From Astropecten irregularis (taxonomy: Eukaryota > Echinodermata > Asteroidea > Paxillosida > Astropectinidae), in the NCBI GenBank assembly GCA_963971285.1, contig OZ020260.1, forward strand, positions 13,426,798-13,490,797: a stretch of 64,000 bases of DNA, in the 5' to 3' direction. Each line of letters begins with the position of its first letter. Position 1 is the stretch's first letter. Below, piece after piece: positions 1 through 15,000 of the stretch. The notes under the pieces were generated by a model that was given only the letters and a program-made list of their open reading frames with translations, made no database searches and was not told where the DNA came from. The translations under genes and the position numbers were made by a program.

Positions 1-54
1 GCAAGACAAGACTTTGCGGAGACAGCGAATGAAACGACAGGGAAATAGACTTAC

Positions 55-3000
55 CTAATGCGATGCCTCCGTGGGGCGGACAGCCGGACGAGAGAGCCTC
101 CAGTAGATGCCTCATGCATGATGGATCCTCCTGCAGTTCGGTTGAAATCAAACATTATCAGAGTTACGAGAAATCAATACATCAACCCAAGCCTGTATGG
201 TGTTCCGGAGGTCGCAGGTTCGAATCCCGCTTCTGTAAATTGTCTTTCTTCACTTTTTAAAAGACTCATTCACTAAATATCCGGGAGATATTCTAAAATA
301 TCCGTATGATATTTGAGAGAGTATACCGACTCATTCACTAAATGTCCAAGAGATATTCTAAAATATCTGTATGATATTTAATAGACGGTGTACAGACTCA
401 TTCAATAAATATCTGAGAAATATTCTAAAATATCCATATGATATTTGACAGACGGTGTAAAGACTTATTCACTAAATATCCGAGAGATATTCTAAAATAT
501 CTGTATGATATTTGAGAGACGGTGTACAGACTCATTCAATAAATATCTGAGAGATATTCTAAAATATCCGAATAATATTTGAGAGACAGTGTAAAGACTC
601 ATTCACTAAATATCCGAGAGATATTCTAAAATATCCGAATGATATTTGAGAGACAGTGTACAGACTCATTCAATAAATATCTGATTCCCAAATATCACAC
701 AGATATTCTAAAATATCTGTGTGATATTTGGGAAATAAAAAACTGTTTTCATACCTTGAGAATCTTCTCTAAAACGTACTCTTGTAATTTAGCATCGTGT
801 ATTCTGATAGATCCACCGCCCACCTCAGCACCGTTCAGAACAAGATCATAGTGCTGTCCCGTCACCTGATCGAAAACAAAAACAGACGGAAGAAAAACAC
901 TTAGCAGCGATTTATTCCATTTACTCTATCCATGCTCTAAGCAGCTCTTAAAATGACAACTACATGAAATTGATTCTCTCCAAATCAATGGGAGACTTTT
1001 GAGAACTGGTCTTCAAGTCAACAGCGCACGCGCACGCACAACAACGCGCGCATGCTCACAATTGCGTGCGCGTGCGTTGTTGACTTGAAGACTGGTTCTC
1101 AAAAGTCTCCCATTGCTTTATTGCGCTGCAATACGGGCAATTCCAAATAGTGGGCCTCCATGAGTTTGCAATGTGTTGGCCAATCATAATGCACGGAATG
1201 GGTCGACCCATTCTAGACACTGTGATTGGCCAACTCGTTGCAAACTTTTGGAAGCGAACCATTTGGAATTGCTCGTATTTTGAGATGTGTTTTAAGCGTG
1301 GTAGAAGTTGCGTATTGATAAAAAGCAGGGGATTTGTTTCTATTACACTTTACACTTTTAATTTATAAAAAAAATTTATTAAACATCTTGAGTGAGTGTA
1401 TGATTTCCAGCCTGTAGCGGAAAATGTAAGGAAAAAATCAAATTCCAATTCAACGTTAAATTATGAACTTTGATTAATTCTGATTTCAACATGCTTATTA
1501 GTCTCATGGGACCAATTAGTTCTGATCAACATGAGTGATTGGTCACCTACCTTTTCTGGGGCGGTGTATAACAAGTCAGCGTGCTCAGACACAGGTGCGG
1601 TAAATGGATGATGCGAGGATTCTAACACTCCCTCTCCTTCATCGCTGGGTACGAAGAGGGGAAAGTCTTCAACCCATAGGAAGTCATAAGCATCAGGGTC
1701 CCTCAGCTGAACTCCTAAAATGCAGGGTCAAGATAGAATGGAAGAAGTTCAAGTTTATCCCTGTTTGAAGGTGAGGAGCATTGAAAGAAAGAAGAATTTG
1801 TACGTTTGATCTTCTTCTGAAACTTCAAGATGATTAAGTTATCAGATTTACAAGCATCAACTAACCATAAGGGAAACTGACTGAATATTAAGTCAATATA
1901 AGTAATAAACTGCTCATCAGCCAAAATGTCCTGAAATATATCAAATGCTTGGAGTTAGGAGGGCATGACGTGTTTTGATCCTAGCAGGATCTTTCTCAAA
2001 GACTGAATGACAAGGGAACAAGAACATGCATCTTGCTGGGATCGAAATGCGTCAAATTCGTCAGGCCCTTTTAACTCCAAGCATTTGAATATTAAGTCAT
2101 TGAAAAGTGAACAAAGAAAAATTGACTGGAGCGGGATTTGAGCCGGCGACCTCCTGAATACGGTACAGGAGCTCTACCAATTGAGCTATCCAGCCCTACG
2201 TAGGTGGTATCCCTGGTTTCTGACTGCCAAACGAACAAAGATAATTAGGGACACCACCAACATACGGCTGGATAGCTCAGTTGGTAAGAGCACCGGTATG
2301 GTATTCAGGAGGTTGCTGGTTCGAATCCCGCTCTAGTAAATTTTTCTTTGCTCAGATTTAGAACCAGTTCATTAACACAGGTATCACAGTCAAAGTCTTG
2401 GGAGTCCTGGGAAATCTTTCCAAGGTCGTTAAGGCAAATTATCTATCGGTATTTGTATTGGTCTTCTAACTTTCTACGTACCTTTGGTTTCTAGTATATC
2501 GGCACACACTAGACGCACACGTCCTAAGACTTGACACTGTGTGAATAATAAAGTGATCATATAACACCAATTAAATATTTCAAGATCATAAGAAATTGTT
2601 CAAGTAAAGTAGTGATCATCAATAAATTCCGACGTTGATCACCAGAAAGTAACAATACAAGTGAATACATAATTATGACATTATAAGCTTAAAAGTAGCA
2701 TCATACTTTGTTAACATGCCGAAACAGATATAGTCTTCACAGATTTACCTTTAATGTAACTTACACGGTATAAAGATGGTCATGGTAGAAACATACCTTT
2801 AACATTTTTCTGCAGGAAATGCTGTATTCATCCAGAAAGGAGTAAAATAAATGGCCAAAAAACAATTTTGATCTTTTAAAGATCAATAATATCGGTGAAA
2901 AATACTGTGGGAATTTTTCACTGTTTTCTCAAAAAGTGGGCACCGTTTGGGACTGAAATTTTCACAGATTACTGTTACTGTATCTGTCTTGATATTTCTG

Positions 3001-6000
3001 CCCATGAATCTGCATTTCTTTGACAGAAATTAAAGTATGATATTACCTTTAAACAGCACCCTTAATGATGTCACTATGAGTATGAGACTATGAGTACAAG
3101 TCCTACAACACAGCTCACAACTTACCACATCAGCGAGACTCCCAGAAGCCATCAGCAGAACGTCCCCCTCTGAGGCGCCCAAGGCACGAGCCGCATCAAG
3201 CCGAGCCATCTCCGGCAGATGCTTGGAAACAGGTGACTTCCAGGAGAGTCCGTCTCTACACTGGACGATCAGGACGCCGTCTGGGAAGAGCTTCTGGGCT
3301 TCCCGTTGGAGGTGATCAAAGTCACGGCGAGAAAAATGTTCCTGTTATCAAAATCGACCAGGAGAAAGAATAATAAAGCGCTGGACTTAAAATACATTGG
3401 ATGGAAAATGTGTCTAATACCAGCATTCATTTTGATTAATTAATCAATGTTTATTAATGACTCAATGTTAATTGATCATTTTCCAAAAGATGGCCAGAGC
3501 ATACTGGCCGAAACGTCGAGTCAACCGGCTCTTTTCAGAGCCACCCCATACTTTCAAACCTTTTACCGGTACTTTACTCAATGTTAATTAATTTATCAAT
3601 ATTAATTAATTCATCAATATTAATTAATTTCTCAATGCTTGGAAGTAGGAGGGCCTGAAGTTTGGATGCTAGCCGGATCTTTCTCAAAGGCTAATTCAAA
3701 GGCTACTCAATGTTAATTAATCACTCAGTGTTAAATAATTACTCAATGTTATCTAATTAGTCAATGTGAATTAATTAATCAAATATAACTTGATTAATTA
3801 TCAGATATATCACAATATTCCTCTTATTTTTTATCCCTAATGTAATTATCTTCTATAAGCTTCCGAAATGAATGAAGAAAAAGATGGAATGAAATAACAA
3901 GAAATGAATGTGCATATTCTTATGGGGTCGTCGGCCATGCAATTTGGCATCTGATAGCTAAGTCCTACTGGTGCACAGAGGAATATTGTATCAGCTTGTG
4001 TGGACACCCAGGACAAGTGCAGATTCAGATAAGCAGGTTACTTTACATCGACTTCTCAGAACTAGCTCATGAAAACAACTTTTATCAGACTCTGCAAGAG
4101 ACAGTATTTCCCAGAATTTCCTAAACGAGGACATTGCCATTACCATAGCACCTTTGCAGTTGATTGCACGAATCGTAAAGTCCTCCTCGTGGGACTGAAA
4201 TATTGAGGGTCCGGAGCCCTTCAGGATCTCAGTCACATCAGTTATCTAGCAAGAAAGAAACAGAGACAACACTAGCATTAGGATTCACTCAGACGATGAT
4301 TAGGTTGTGGAGCGTTCTGGCAGAGTTCACATCTAGAATGAACAGACTGTTTATTACCAGTCTAACTTTGCAAATCATTTTGCTAGAATCTAAGCCTACA
4401 TCTGACCATTTTTTTTAAATTACTGCTTGAAGGGAAATTATTGCACTGTGCCATTTTATTTCCTTCATGTCCAAGTGTAAGAGGTAGTCTCATGGTTGGA
4501 AGCTACATTTTTAAGGTCACCATTCATTCAAATCATCTGGTTATAAAATATAAAATATCCCAAAACTAAATTCTAAAAATTTCATCAAAATCGGTGTTTA
4601 CATTTTGCGGGAAGCAATAACGGTGGATTCTGCTCACACAAGTGAAAGATGTATAAGTTTCGGTCGTTCAAACCTAAATCAAATGGCAGGGTACAGTTTT
4701 CAAGATTTTCAAAAGGAATTTCAAACGCTAGTTGGCAAAGGACTGAATAGCGCAGTTGATAAGAGTGCTGGTTTTGGTGTTCCAAAGGTCACAGGTTCGA
4801 ATCCCATCCATTTCACTTGGGTACAGTACACTGCTTCCTTTGAATGACTGACATTGTTAAATCACTTTGTTTTATAAAATCATCAAATATCCACAAGGGA
4901 AACTGACTGAGTTTTAAGTCATGGTAAGGTGAACAAAGACAAATTGACTGGAGTGGGATTCGAACCCATGATCTCCTCCAACCTCCACTCCAGTCATTTT
5001 TTTTATGATAAACAATTTACAATCTCGTACAAAAGATTATGCCTACCTTCATATCGAATCTTGTGTCCGGTTTATCAGAGCCAAACTACCAGATATGAAT
5101 AAATAAACATAAACAGAAGAAGGGATAATCAGAAATATATAACAAAATGAGATTGTTTTTTCATGGCCCTGCTTAGCACAAAAAACGCTAAGCATGACAT
5201 TTCTGCCTTAATAAAAACAGGATTAACAAACAAATTTCAATGTGTTGCGTATCACTTGCAATTGGTCTTTGGCTATTGTTCACTGACCATGAATATCAAA
5301 TCGAATTTTTCAATGGGTGGTTTGTTTTATTGGGCAAGCCATTTTTGTGCTAAGCAATTTTTTTGTGCTAAGCAGCTCTATGAAATTGGCCCCAAGATAG
5401 CCACACAGTAGTTTAATGTGTTAAAAAGATAACTGACAACTAAACAAATAAATAAATAAAAATAATACATAAATGTGCCAGATGTTTGTTTCAATTTTGG
5501 GGAAAGGAAATATAAAATTGCCAGTCAGAGAACATGATACTTCCTGAAATCAAAATATTGGAGGACAACTTGGTTTTTATACCTTCTACCTAATATCACT
5601 CTCGAGATTAATTTGACATTCGTCATTTTAAATTTATTACAGAGTCGATTTTATGAGAGCAAATGATATTTTCAAGGATTTTCCAACTAAATTTAAGAAT
5701 TGATATCACCCACTGGAGGAATTAATGTAAGGCACCTGAAAATTCCAAGGCACTGCGGAGAGTAAAATGAGACCTTTGATAGTTACAAACTATCAAAACA
5801 AGGTCATGAATGCCAGATGTATTCCAGAAAATGTTTGAATGGTTCAAATGACGAATTTCCTGTTAAAAGTTTACCCTGGGGATGACGTAACACTATCACA
5901 TAAATGTTATGTCTACTTATATGGCATCATGTGTTAATCTTAAAAAGTTTCAATGACAAAATTCTTGCTAGGTTTTTCCCATAGGAAATTTACAGATGGA

Positions 6001-9000
6001 AATTTAAGATGGGTCTAAAAACCACAATGTATATTTTCAACATGGATGACAGAGCTGGGGCTGGAGCATGAGCCTGAGCCTGAGTTTCGTAAGTCCCCTA
6101 TATATCTGAGGACCAGAACAAACCAGTTCATTCAGAAGATGTTGATTGATTGGTCGACTAGAGACCAATCAAATGGGTTGATTTACGTATTTGTACTTAA
6201 TAGAAAGTGAAAGTTATGTCGAAGTGTGTGGTCGGTTTATCCCAAGTGCACTTGTTTGTTTATACACCTGTGGACTACAGACACAATGCCTGTGCAAAAC
6301 TTTGAAATTCGCTGGCTGTAGAAATCCACAAATTATATTCGTACAGACACTGAGGAATATAGTGATGATAAAGATTTCTGGAATAATAGGGTGAGCTATC
6401 GTTTGACGATACAATCCCCATAAACAACTAGGTTCCAGTCCCAATTAAAGGTACAGTACAGGATTGGTAACATACCAAAACAGAAATGTTCACAGATTTA
6501 CCTTTTAACTTTCAGGGTATGAAGATGGTACTGGTAGAAAAAAATGAGTTGGTTTTTCGCTATTTTCTCATGACTCAGATGTCCGACTGATCTTGGATTT
6601 TCACAGCTTTATCATTTCACGTACATGTTTGGTCAGACAAAGTTTGAGTGCTGTTCTGTGACTTTTACCAATCGTGTATTATACCTTTTAAAGAAAAGAC
6701 CCTTCCAGCCAATAGGAGTCGGTGTAGTCCATTACTCGGTCAAACACGCAGTATGTAAAACACATGGCATTGCTAAGGTGGGCGGGGCTTAAGAGCAAAG
6801 CCGGAATGGTCCATACTGTGCACAGAGTTCTTACCTCAGCCATCGCCTGTGAGTAACTCATCCTTGGGAAGGGTGTCGTGGGCTTCATCTTATGATCCCT
6901 GGGCCAGGAATACTCCAGGAGTTGCTCGATCAGGGCATAGATGCCCTCCTTGGAGATGAAAGACATCTCAATATCTACCTGGGGTATGAACGGACCGACG
7001 GACGGAGAAAAGTCCAACAGAATAGACAGTCAGTGACGGATCACAGCCCCATGACAGCATGTATAGATTTCAAAGGACGAGATTAACCAATGATAAAAAT
7101 ATCTGAAAACAACTGACAGGGGGCATACAAAAATCTGAACTCTGAAAATCTCCTATACTTTTGTACACAGCCTGTGAGGAAAATAAAATCTGAAATCCAA
7201 AACAAAATAATCTGAAATCAGATACAAATCTGAGAAATCTCATCCCTGGTTTTCATGGAGCTTGCGTGGGTCAGCCCAAAGCCCAAGATATTATTCAGAA
7301 ATAGCACTAAAAGCAATAGTTACATGACGACTGATCACAAGATTAGGAAGCAAATTACAGACTTCAAAACCATAAAAATGAATTTAAAGAGAAAATTTCA
7401 CGAATCAAATAAAACCAGACATCTAACCTGTGTAAACTCTGGCTGCCTGTCAGCTCTGCTGCCCTCATCTCTATAGCAACGGGCAATCTGGAAATATCTG
7501 TCGATGCCACCTACCATCAGCAACTGTTTGAACTGTGAAGGAGGGGATAAAAGTGCAAACAAGTCAAGAACAACGGGAACAGTTCAAATAATCTGAAATG
7601 ATTTCAAATAGTTTCAAATGAAATCATAAAATAACCACAAGGGAAACTGACTGAATCTAAAGTCATTGAAAAGTGAGCAAAGAAAAATTGACTGGAGTGG
7701 GATTCGAACCAGTGACCTCCGGAATATCGTACCAGCGCTCTTACCAACTGAGCTACCCAGCCCTATATTGGTGGTATCCCTAATAATTGATTATCTTTGT
7801 TTCTTTGGCAGTCAGAAGCCATAAAACTACATACATACCGCTATATTTGTTCAAACATACAAACATTTAGGTGATAGACAAAATCTATAAATAAATTTCC
7901 ACCCACCTGTTGGGGACTTTGCGGCAGAGAGTAGAACTTCCCTCGCTGATGGGTAGGTACCAAGAATTCCTTAGCCCCACCGGGTGTTTTCCTGAACAAG
8001 GAAGGTGTTTCAACATCCACAAAGCCTACAAATTGAGGACAAAAATATAGCCATGCACCATTGGTTGTAAATTGCGGCTGAATGGTATATAAGAATTTAA
8101 GCAATCAACAGAATATGAGAAATTCCAGGGAGTAGCTAAATGGTATCATTCTTTGACACGCTGGGTCAGGTCAGGGGCCAGCGAGCCCAATATAAAGTCA
8201 CCGTGCACGTCCTTCCAAATCCCGAACTACTAGAGATGGCTTTGGGTGGATTTTGGTGGGCTTTGAAGGGATTTATTGGTTTGGGAGTGGGTTTAGATGG
8301 GTTTTTGTGGGTGCTAATGAAGGTTTGGTGGGTTTTGGTGGGTGCTGATGAGGGTTTGGTGGGTTTTTGTGGGTGCTGATGAAGGTTTGGTGGGTTTTGG
8401 TGGGTGCTGATGAGGGTTTGGTGGGTTTTTGTGGGTGCTGATGAAGGTTTGGTGGGTTTTGGTGGGTGCTGATAGGGGTTTGGTGGGTTTTGATGGGCTT
8501 GGGTGGGTTGTGATGGTTTTGGTGGTTTGTGGTGGGTTTTGATTGATCTGGGTGAGCTTTGGTAGGTTAGGGTTGGTTTTGATAGGTTTGGGTGGATTTT
8601 GGTTGGATTTTGTTGGGTTTTGTTGGGTTTTGATGGGTATTAATGGATTTTAGTGGGTTTTGATGGTTAAGTTCAAACTCTATTTCTTACCGTGCTGATT
8701 ACAGAGGAATTCCCTCATTCTCATGATGAGTTCCGATCTTAACCTGAGATTATACTGCATTCTGCTGCTCCTGAGATCCAAATACCTGTACTCCATTCTC
8801 AACGACTCCTTGGCCTACGACAAAAAAAAACATGACAAAGTTCTAGATATTATATATGCAGCTTGATCAAAGCATGGAGGAATGAAGGTCCTTTGAAACT
8901 TGTGCCGAGTTATTATAATGTACCAAGACTACGGAATCATTTCGAAATACTGGGGAAACAGGGCACACTCTCAGCTGTTTACTAGGGCCATTGAAAGGTG

Positions 9001-12000
9001 TACAACATAAAACTGACTGGAGCAGAATTCGAACCTATGACCAACAGAATACCATACTGGTGCTCTACAGAGATCTAGATAGCTGTTAAGCACAAAAATT
9101 TCTTTCTTTCTTAGCAAAGATTACCAGCAAAATCTTGATGTGATTTTCATGCTGAGCAAAAATTACTTTTAGTAGGCACAAGCCCCCGGCCCCCTCCCCC
9201 AACCTCAACCCCCCCCCAAAAAAAAAAAAATTCAAGCCAATTTTTTTGCAAGAAAGGCTTTGGAGGCTAAGCAAATATTTGACCGCTTTCTGCAGCTCTG
9301 TGTTATTGGCCTCTAGTAAGTACGTATTTCCAGAGGGCGCTATATAAACAAGTTTTATGGTAACCAACAATATCAAACAAATGTAGGCCTACACATTGTG
9401 AGCCATCTGATAAAAATGTCTTTAGATTTCTAAAATTCAAATTTTTCTATCACAAATATTTAGCGATTGATATCGATATCTCTGAACCAAGCCCAAATTG
9501 TTATCATTTACTTATACTGTTCACATACGCATACAATAATTGATGCGAATGGTAAACACTGACTGATAGAACTGTGCCAATTTCATAGAGCTGCTCAAAA
9601 GCACCAAAATTGCTTAAAGCATGAAAAGTCTTCCTTGATCAAACAGGATTACCAACCAAATTTTCATGTGATGTTTACTGCTTTTGACTTGTATTCGGCC
9701 ACTGTTTGCTGCGCATAACATTCACAAGGAGTTTTGGCTGGCATACTGATTTTATCTACCAAGGCTTTTGATGCTTAGGCAAATTTTGGTGCTTAAGCAG
9801 CTCTATGAAATTGGCCCCTTGATTCATCAAATCCAATTAATGAATCAGGAGACTAGAAATGCTCATGACCCCAGAGGGTAAAAGACTACTTTCTACAAAT
9901 TAATCTCCTTCAGTGAAACAACACATCACGAAATATAAACACTGACAGCAAAGCAATATCAGCATTTAGCTCTGGTGAGTATCAAATATCTAACCTAAAT
10001 CAGCTGCTCGGTCGGAATACAACATTTTGAATGCAACTCTAATTTTTCTTTTTTTAACAATAATTCTTAAAGAACAATCATCTTTCGCCCAGGTAACATT
10101 TTGAAGTTTCTATTCATTACAGCTTAATTTGTCCAAAAAACAAAACAAATTTGCATCTGTGACAAATAATTAGGTCAAGAATTTTCTTTCTGTGACAAAT
10201 AATGGCCAGAAAATAGGCAGCCTTTCTGTAGGGCTTGAAAATCACAGTCAATCACAGTCAGCATTTGCTGAGCTGACGCCCAATGTACACCATAAAAATT
10301 GCCCTCTCAGTTTCATTAAACAAACACCAATTAGTTGTTCAATGAACACATTATGCACAATCTATTTCAGCATAAACCCCTATGGGCACAGGATTACACT
10401 CACTAGGCGATGGTTAACATTCTATATCCCATAACATTGGTGTTTATCATAAATTTCAAGGACGTGAATGCAATCTAAATTGATTTTTGAACCGTTCATA
10501 CATTTATGTTATTTTTTTGCTATCATTCGAATACATCAATCTGAATTCAAAATTATAAGAAGCATCATGTTCATTGTAAATTGTTTTATCCAGAATTTGA
10601 AAAAGGAGATCAATCCAAAATTTACTTTCACTGCAAATACATGTAACAGTAAAAAGCATATTTAATTTACAAAAACATGAAATGCACATGAGAACGCGAG
10701 TCCCAAACACCCCCCCCCCCCCTCCATCCACCCCCAAAAAGAAATGATTTTTGAACGTCACTCTTGAAACAGAACTGTGCAAATAGAGTCTGAACGTCTG
10801 AAAAAAAAATGTCAAGATCTCTGAGAAAAAAAAAATTGGCAAGTACTGCCGAGAGAAAAATGCGATGGTTAGATAAATATCACTACTCGTGACAGTGGCT
10901 AAATTGGAATATGATGTTTGCCTCGCCTTACCTGCTGGAAATCGTGAATGTGAATGGGTAATTTCTCCTTGCTAGCATTCAGCACCTTGACGGCACTGGC
11001 CACAATTTCTATTTCACCAGTCGACATGTTCTGTTGAATACAAATGAGATTAAATATCAAATATAGTTTTCGTTTTCAATATGCGGGTAGTTTCTCGAGC
11101 AAGGAATTCAACAGTCTCTATTGGTCTTGTGTTGCTCCAGATGTTTCTGTATGAATTTTGATGTTTGAAGCAATTGCTGATTTGTACAGTTGAAAAACAC
11201 AAACAGAGTCCTCTTAGACATTGTTATCATGTTCATGAATAACAATTGATCAGCAATTAAATATCAACCAAGAACTGCCAATACAAAAAATTTACAACAA
11301 ACAGAAGATCCCTCTACCTATGAATGTTAAAGGTAGTATCATACTTTGGTTTTTATCAAGGAAATACAGATTCATGGGCACAAATTTCAAGACAGATACA
11401 GTAACAGTCATCTGTGAAAATTTCAGCCTCATACGGTGCCCACTTTTTGAGAAAATAGTGAAAAACAGCAACAATATTCAAGTCTTTTCTCTTTTATTTG
11501 TTATCTTTTAAAAGTACAGAAAGATTTTCGGTCTTTGTTTTACTAATTTCTGGATAAATGCACCATTTCAGACGGAAATTTTTTAACGGTATATTTCTAC
11601 CACTACTATCTTCATACCCTGTATAACAGTATTAGTTATATGTAAATCTGTGAACATTTCTGTTTTGGTTTCTTACCAAAGTATGATAGTACCAAAGTAT
11701 GATAGGTCTTTTGTTAGATTGTTGTGTGATTAATTATGTGTAGCCTAATACTTTCTTTGACGATGGCTGGTCACGTCTCTAGTTGTTGTTTGATGTTGAT
11801 TCTTTGGCAGTGTTTATTCTTTAACCTTTCTTGTTTTAATTAACTATTGTAACTGAACAATATTACCGATTAAAGTGTATTTTTTATATTAATCTTTGTA
11901 TTTGCTGGGACCCATGGAAGATCAGTTTTTGTACTGAATGGGAAACCCAGAGTAAATAAAATTAATAAGATAATACAAAAATAAATAAAGTGGAAATATC

Positions 12001-15000
12001 TGTCACTATAATTAAAGCAATATAACTATAAAATGTTGATATTGTTTTTCTTTTAAATAATTTAATCCCATTTCAGAAGCACATGGATGCTTTTAAAAGG
12101 CATCACTGACATATATATTCACTGACTTCCCAACCCAATTTTTATACATAATTTTTCCTGGCAGGGTAAATTCCTCCCGTTCTGATTCACGACAAATGCC
12201 AGGTCAAGCATCAAATGGCAATATCATCAACAACAACACGGTTTACTACTCAGGATGCACACATTATCAGTGCACGGCCTACATGTAACCACCTAGTCTA
12301 GATTATCATACATATCCCTAGGCAATACAAGTATGGTGTGGATAGCGCTGCATATTAGGTACAGATTGAAAGCCAGCGATGCATGACGCTATAAGAAATT
12401 AATAGGATGGGTCGTTTCTGAGGCCTACTCACTGCCAGACTGTCACATTACAAGGAAGGCATCGGGGAATTTTTAATTTTTTTAACTGAAGTGATGTACA
12501 CTTGTACGTACATGCAGATTTATTTCTTTATTTTTTTTTGGCTTCACTAAACTTAAAGGTACTATCATACTTTGGTAGCATACCGAAACAGAAATCTCCA
12601 CAGATTTTAATACCTGTAACTAATACAGGGTATTGTAACTAATACAGGGTATAAAGATGGTGATGGTAGAAACATACCGTTAAAATTGTTCTTCTTGAAA
12701 TGCTGTTTTTATCCAGAATGGAGTAATACCAATAACCACAAACAATATTAATCTTTTAAAGATAAAAAGTAACGGTGAAAAGATTTTTAAAATACCGTGA
12801 GCGTTTTTCACTGTTTTCTCAAAAAGTGAGCACCGTATGGGACTGGAAATTTTACAGATGACTGTTGCTGTATCGTCCTTGATATTTTTGCCCATGAATC
12901 TGCATTTCTTTTACCAAAAATGATACCAAAGTATGATATTACCTGTTTACTTAAAAGTCTAAATTATAAGGACTAAAGAGAGTTAGGACACACACACCAT
13001 ACAATGAAGATGGTGTGTCATAAGTGTCTCACACTCACAGTTCATCAACCTCAAAATTGCTCTGAAACATTGAGCAATTTTACAAAAACTTGTGAACAAA
13101 GAAAATTTGACTGGAGCGGGATTTGAACCAGTGACCTCCGGAATACCATATAGGTGCTCTACCAACTGAGTTATCCAGCCTTACGTTGGTGGTGTCCCTA
13201 ATAGTCAATTATCATTGTTCGTTTGACAAAACTTGTAAAAAATGTAGTGAATTTTACATCTATTGTTTCATTCAAATTTACCAATCAAATTATCATTTTA
13301 GAGAGATAGATAAGTACTAAAGAAGTTTTTATCATCACAACAATGTTATTCAAATAACAAAACATGGGCATTATGTGAAATTCAAAGACATTTTCCAAAT
13401 TGCTTCATATCAATAAATCTTTTAATCAAATCAGGATTGTGTTAGGTGAATGTGAAAGTCGGTGGCAAGATTGAATAAACTGAATGTTGCACTGCATAAT
13501 TCAATGGACCCATCCCATGAAATATGCAAAGAAAAGCATGCGGCATGTGCGTTTAGAATACCAGTAGGCAAGTACAGTGTACTCACAGTATATACCAACC
13601 AGTGTCGATAATGCCCTTTTAGCATCTAATTTGCACAGTTTCAGGTTCCAGGGCTGGATTTCACCTAACACTAAGATTAAGATTAAAGGTACAGTACAGG
13701 ATTGGTGACATACCCAAACAATAATCTTCACAGATTTAAGTATACCTTTCAGGGTATGAAGATGGTGCTGGTATAAACCTACCATTAAAATATTTCCGCC
13801 TGAAATGCTTTATTTATCCAGAAATTTGTAAAAGGAAAATCGAAAACAGTTTTGAATTATCTTGGGGCAAGATCAAAACTGTTCTTAATGTTTTATAAAA
13901 AAAAAAAAGTCGGGTTTTCATTATCTTCTCGTGACTCAGATGTCCGATTGAGCTCAAATTTTCACAGGTTTATTATTCCATGTACATGCTGCATCAGACA
14001 AAGTGTGAATGCTGTTCTAGTATTCTGTGACCATTACCAATCATGTATTATACCGTTAATGGTATACAACAGGGATGAGATTGACCAATGATAAAAATGT
14101 CTGAAAACAGCTGACAGGGAGCATAAAAAGTCTGAAATCTGAAAATCTCCTATACTTTTGTATTACATTGCAAATACATGTAATTTTTGTTTTTTACCTA
14201 CAACAAAATGATTGCCCACATTCTGTGTACAAATTAGTGGCAACATTTTCCTTCAAATAAAAAACCAGATTTGACTTACAGGATTGGCTAGGCCCTCTGG
14301 CCTGAGCTGCACCTTTCCCGTTACCATGACAACAGATTCCAGGGGAATGCCGTCCAAACTGCTGGATTTCACTTCTGACTTCTGTAATCAATAATGAAAA
14401 TAATTAACGATTTATATGTGAATTGTCAGCACCTTTAAATAATGAATACAAACTTTTTTATATTATTTCAGTGGAAATTTAATAAACTTGTTAATTTGGC
14501 TCATTGTCTACATGAAATATTAAACCAAAAGTCAATTACTGGTAATGGTTATTCAGTTACTGTAAAACAGCATTCTTCCTGCAAATGCTATTTTGTCATT
14601 CATTTTCTCATTGGCCAATTTGCATTATGTCATACCGGCGCGGCAAGAACATACGTCCAGCAAAATACCATTTAGACTTAGAGAAAGAAGGTGGGGCATG
14701 ACATATTGAGAATTGGCCAATTAGAAGAATGCCAGTGCTTGCAAAATATACACTTTCTTGAATGAACGCTTACATTGTCTTCTTGTGGAAGTACGACCTG
14801 CGTTACCCCAAATGCATCCCTCAAGGTCGCCATGAAGTCAAAGCGTTTGTGTTGGATCCATCCGCAAAGAACCACAGATTTACCAGCCTGTGATGCCGAC
14901 AGCTCCCCACAAGAATGGGTCCTCCAGGAAAAACTGTTTGAATCTGACAGAAAACATAGTGTTTGTACATCAGTTAATTTAACAACAACAAAACAAGCAA

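Noticed and set aside
2125-2340. Functional tRNA genes
   Set aside because: The A and B boxes are SINE copies: acceptor stems do not pair, anticodon arms vary, and each has the common SINE tail.
8228-8665. Interstitial telomere
   Set aside because: The G-rich unit is irregular and is not TTAGGG.
10504-10842. 112-codon minus-strand frame
   Set aside because: Crosses a poly-C run and a poly-A run in a DARS2 intron; Phe-rich chance frame.
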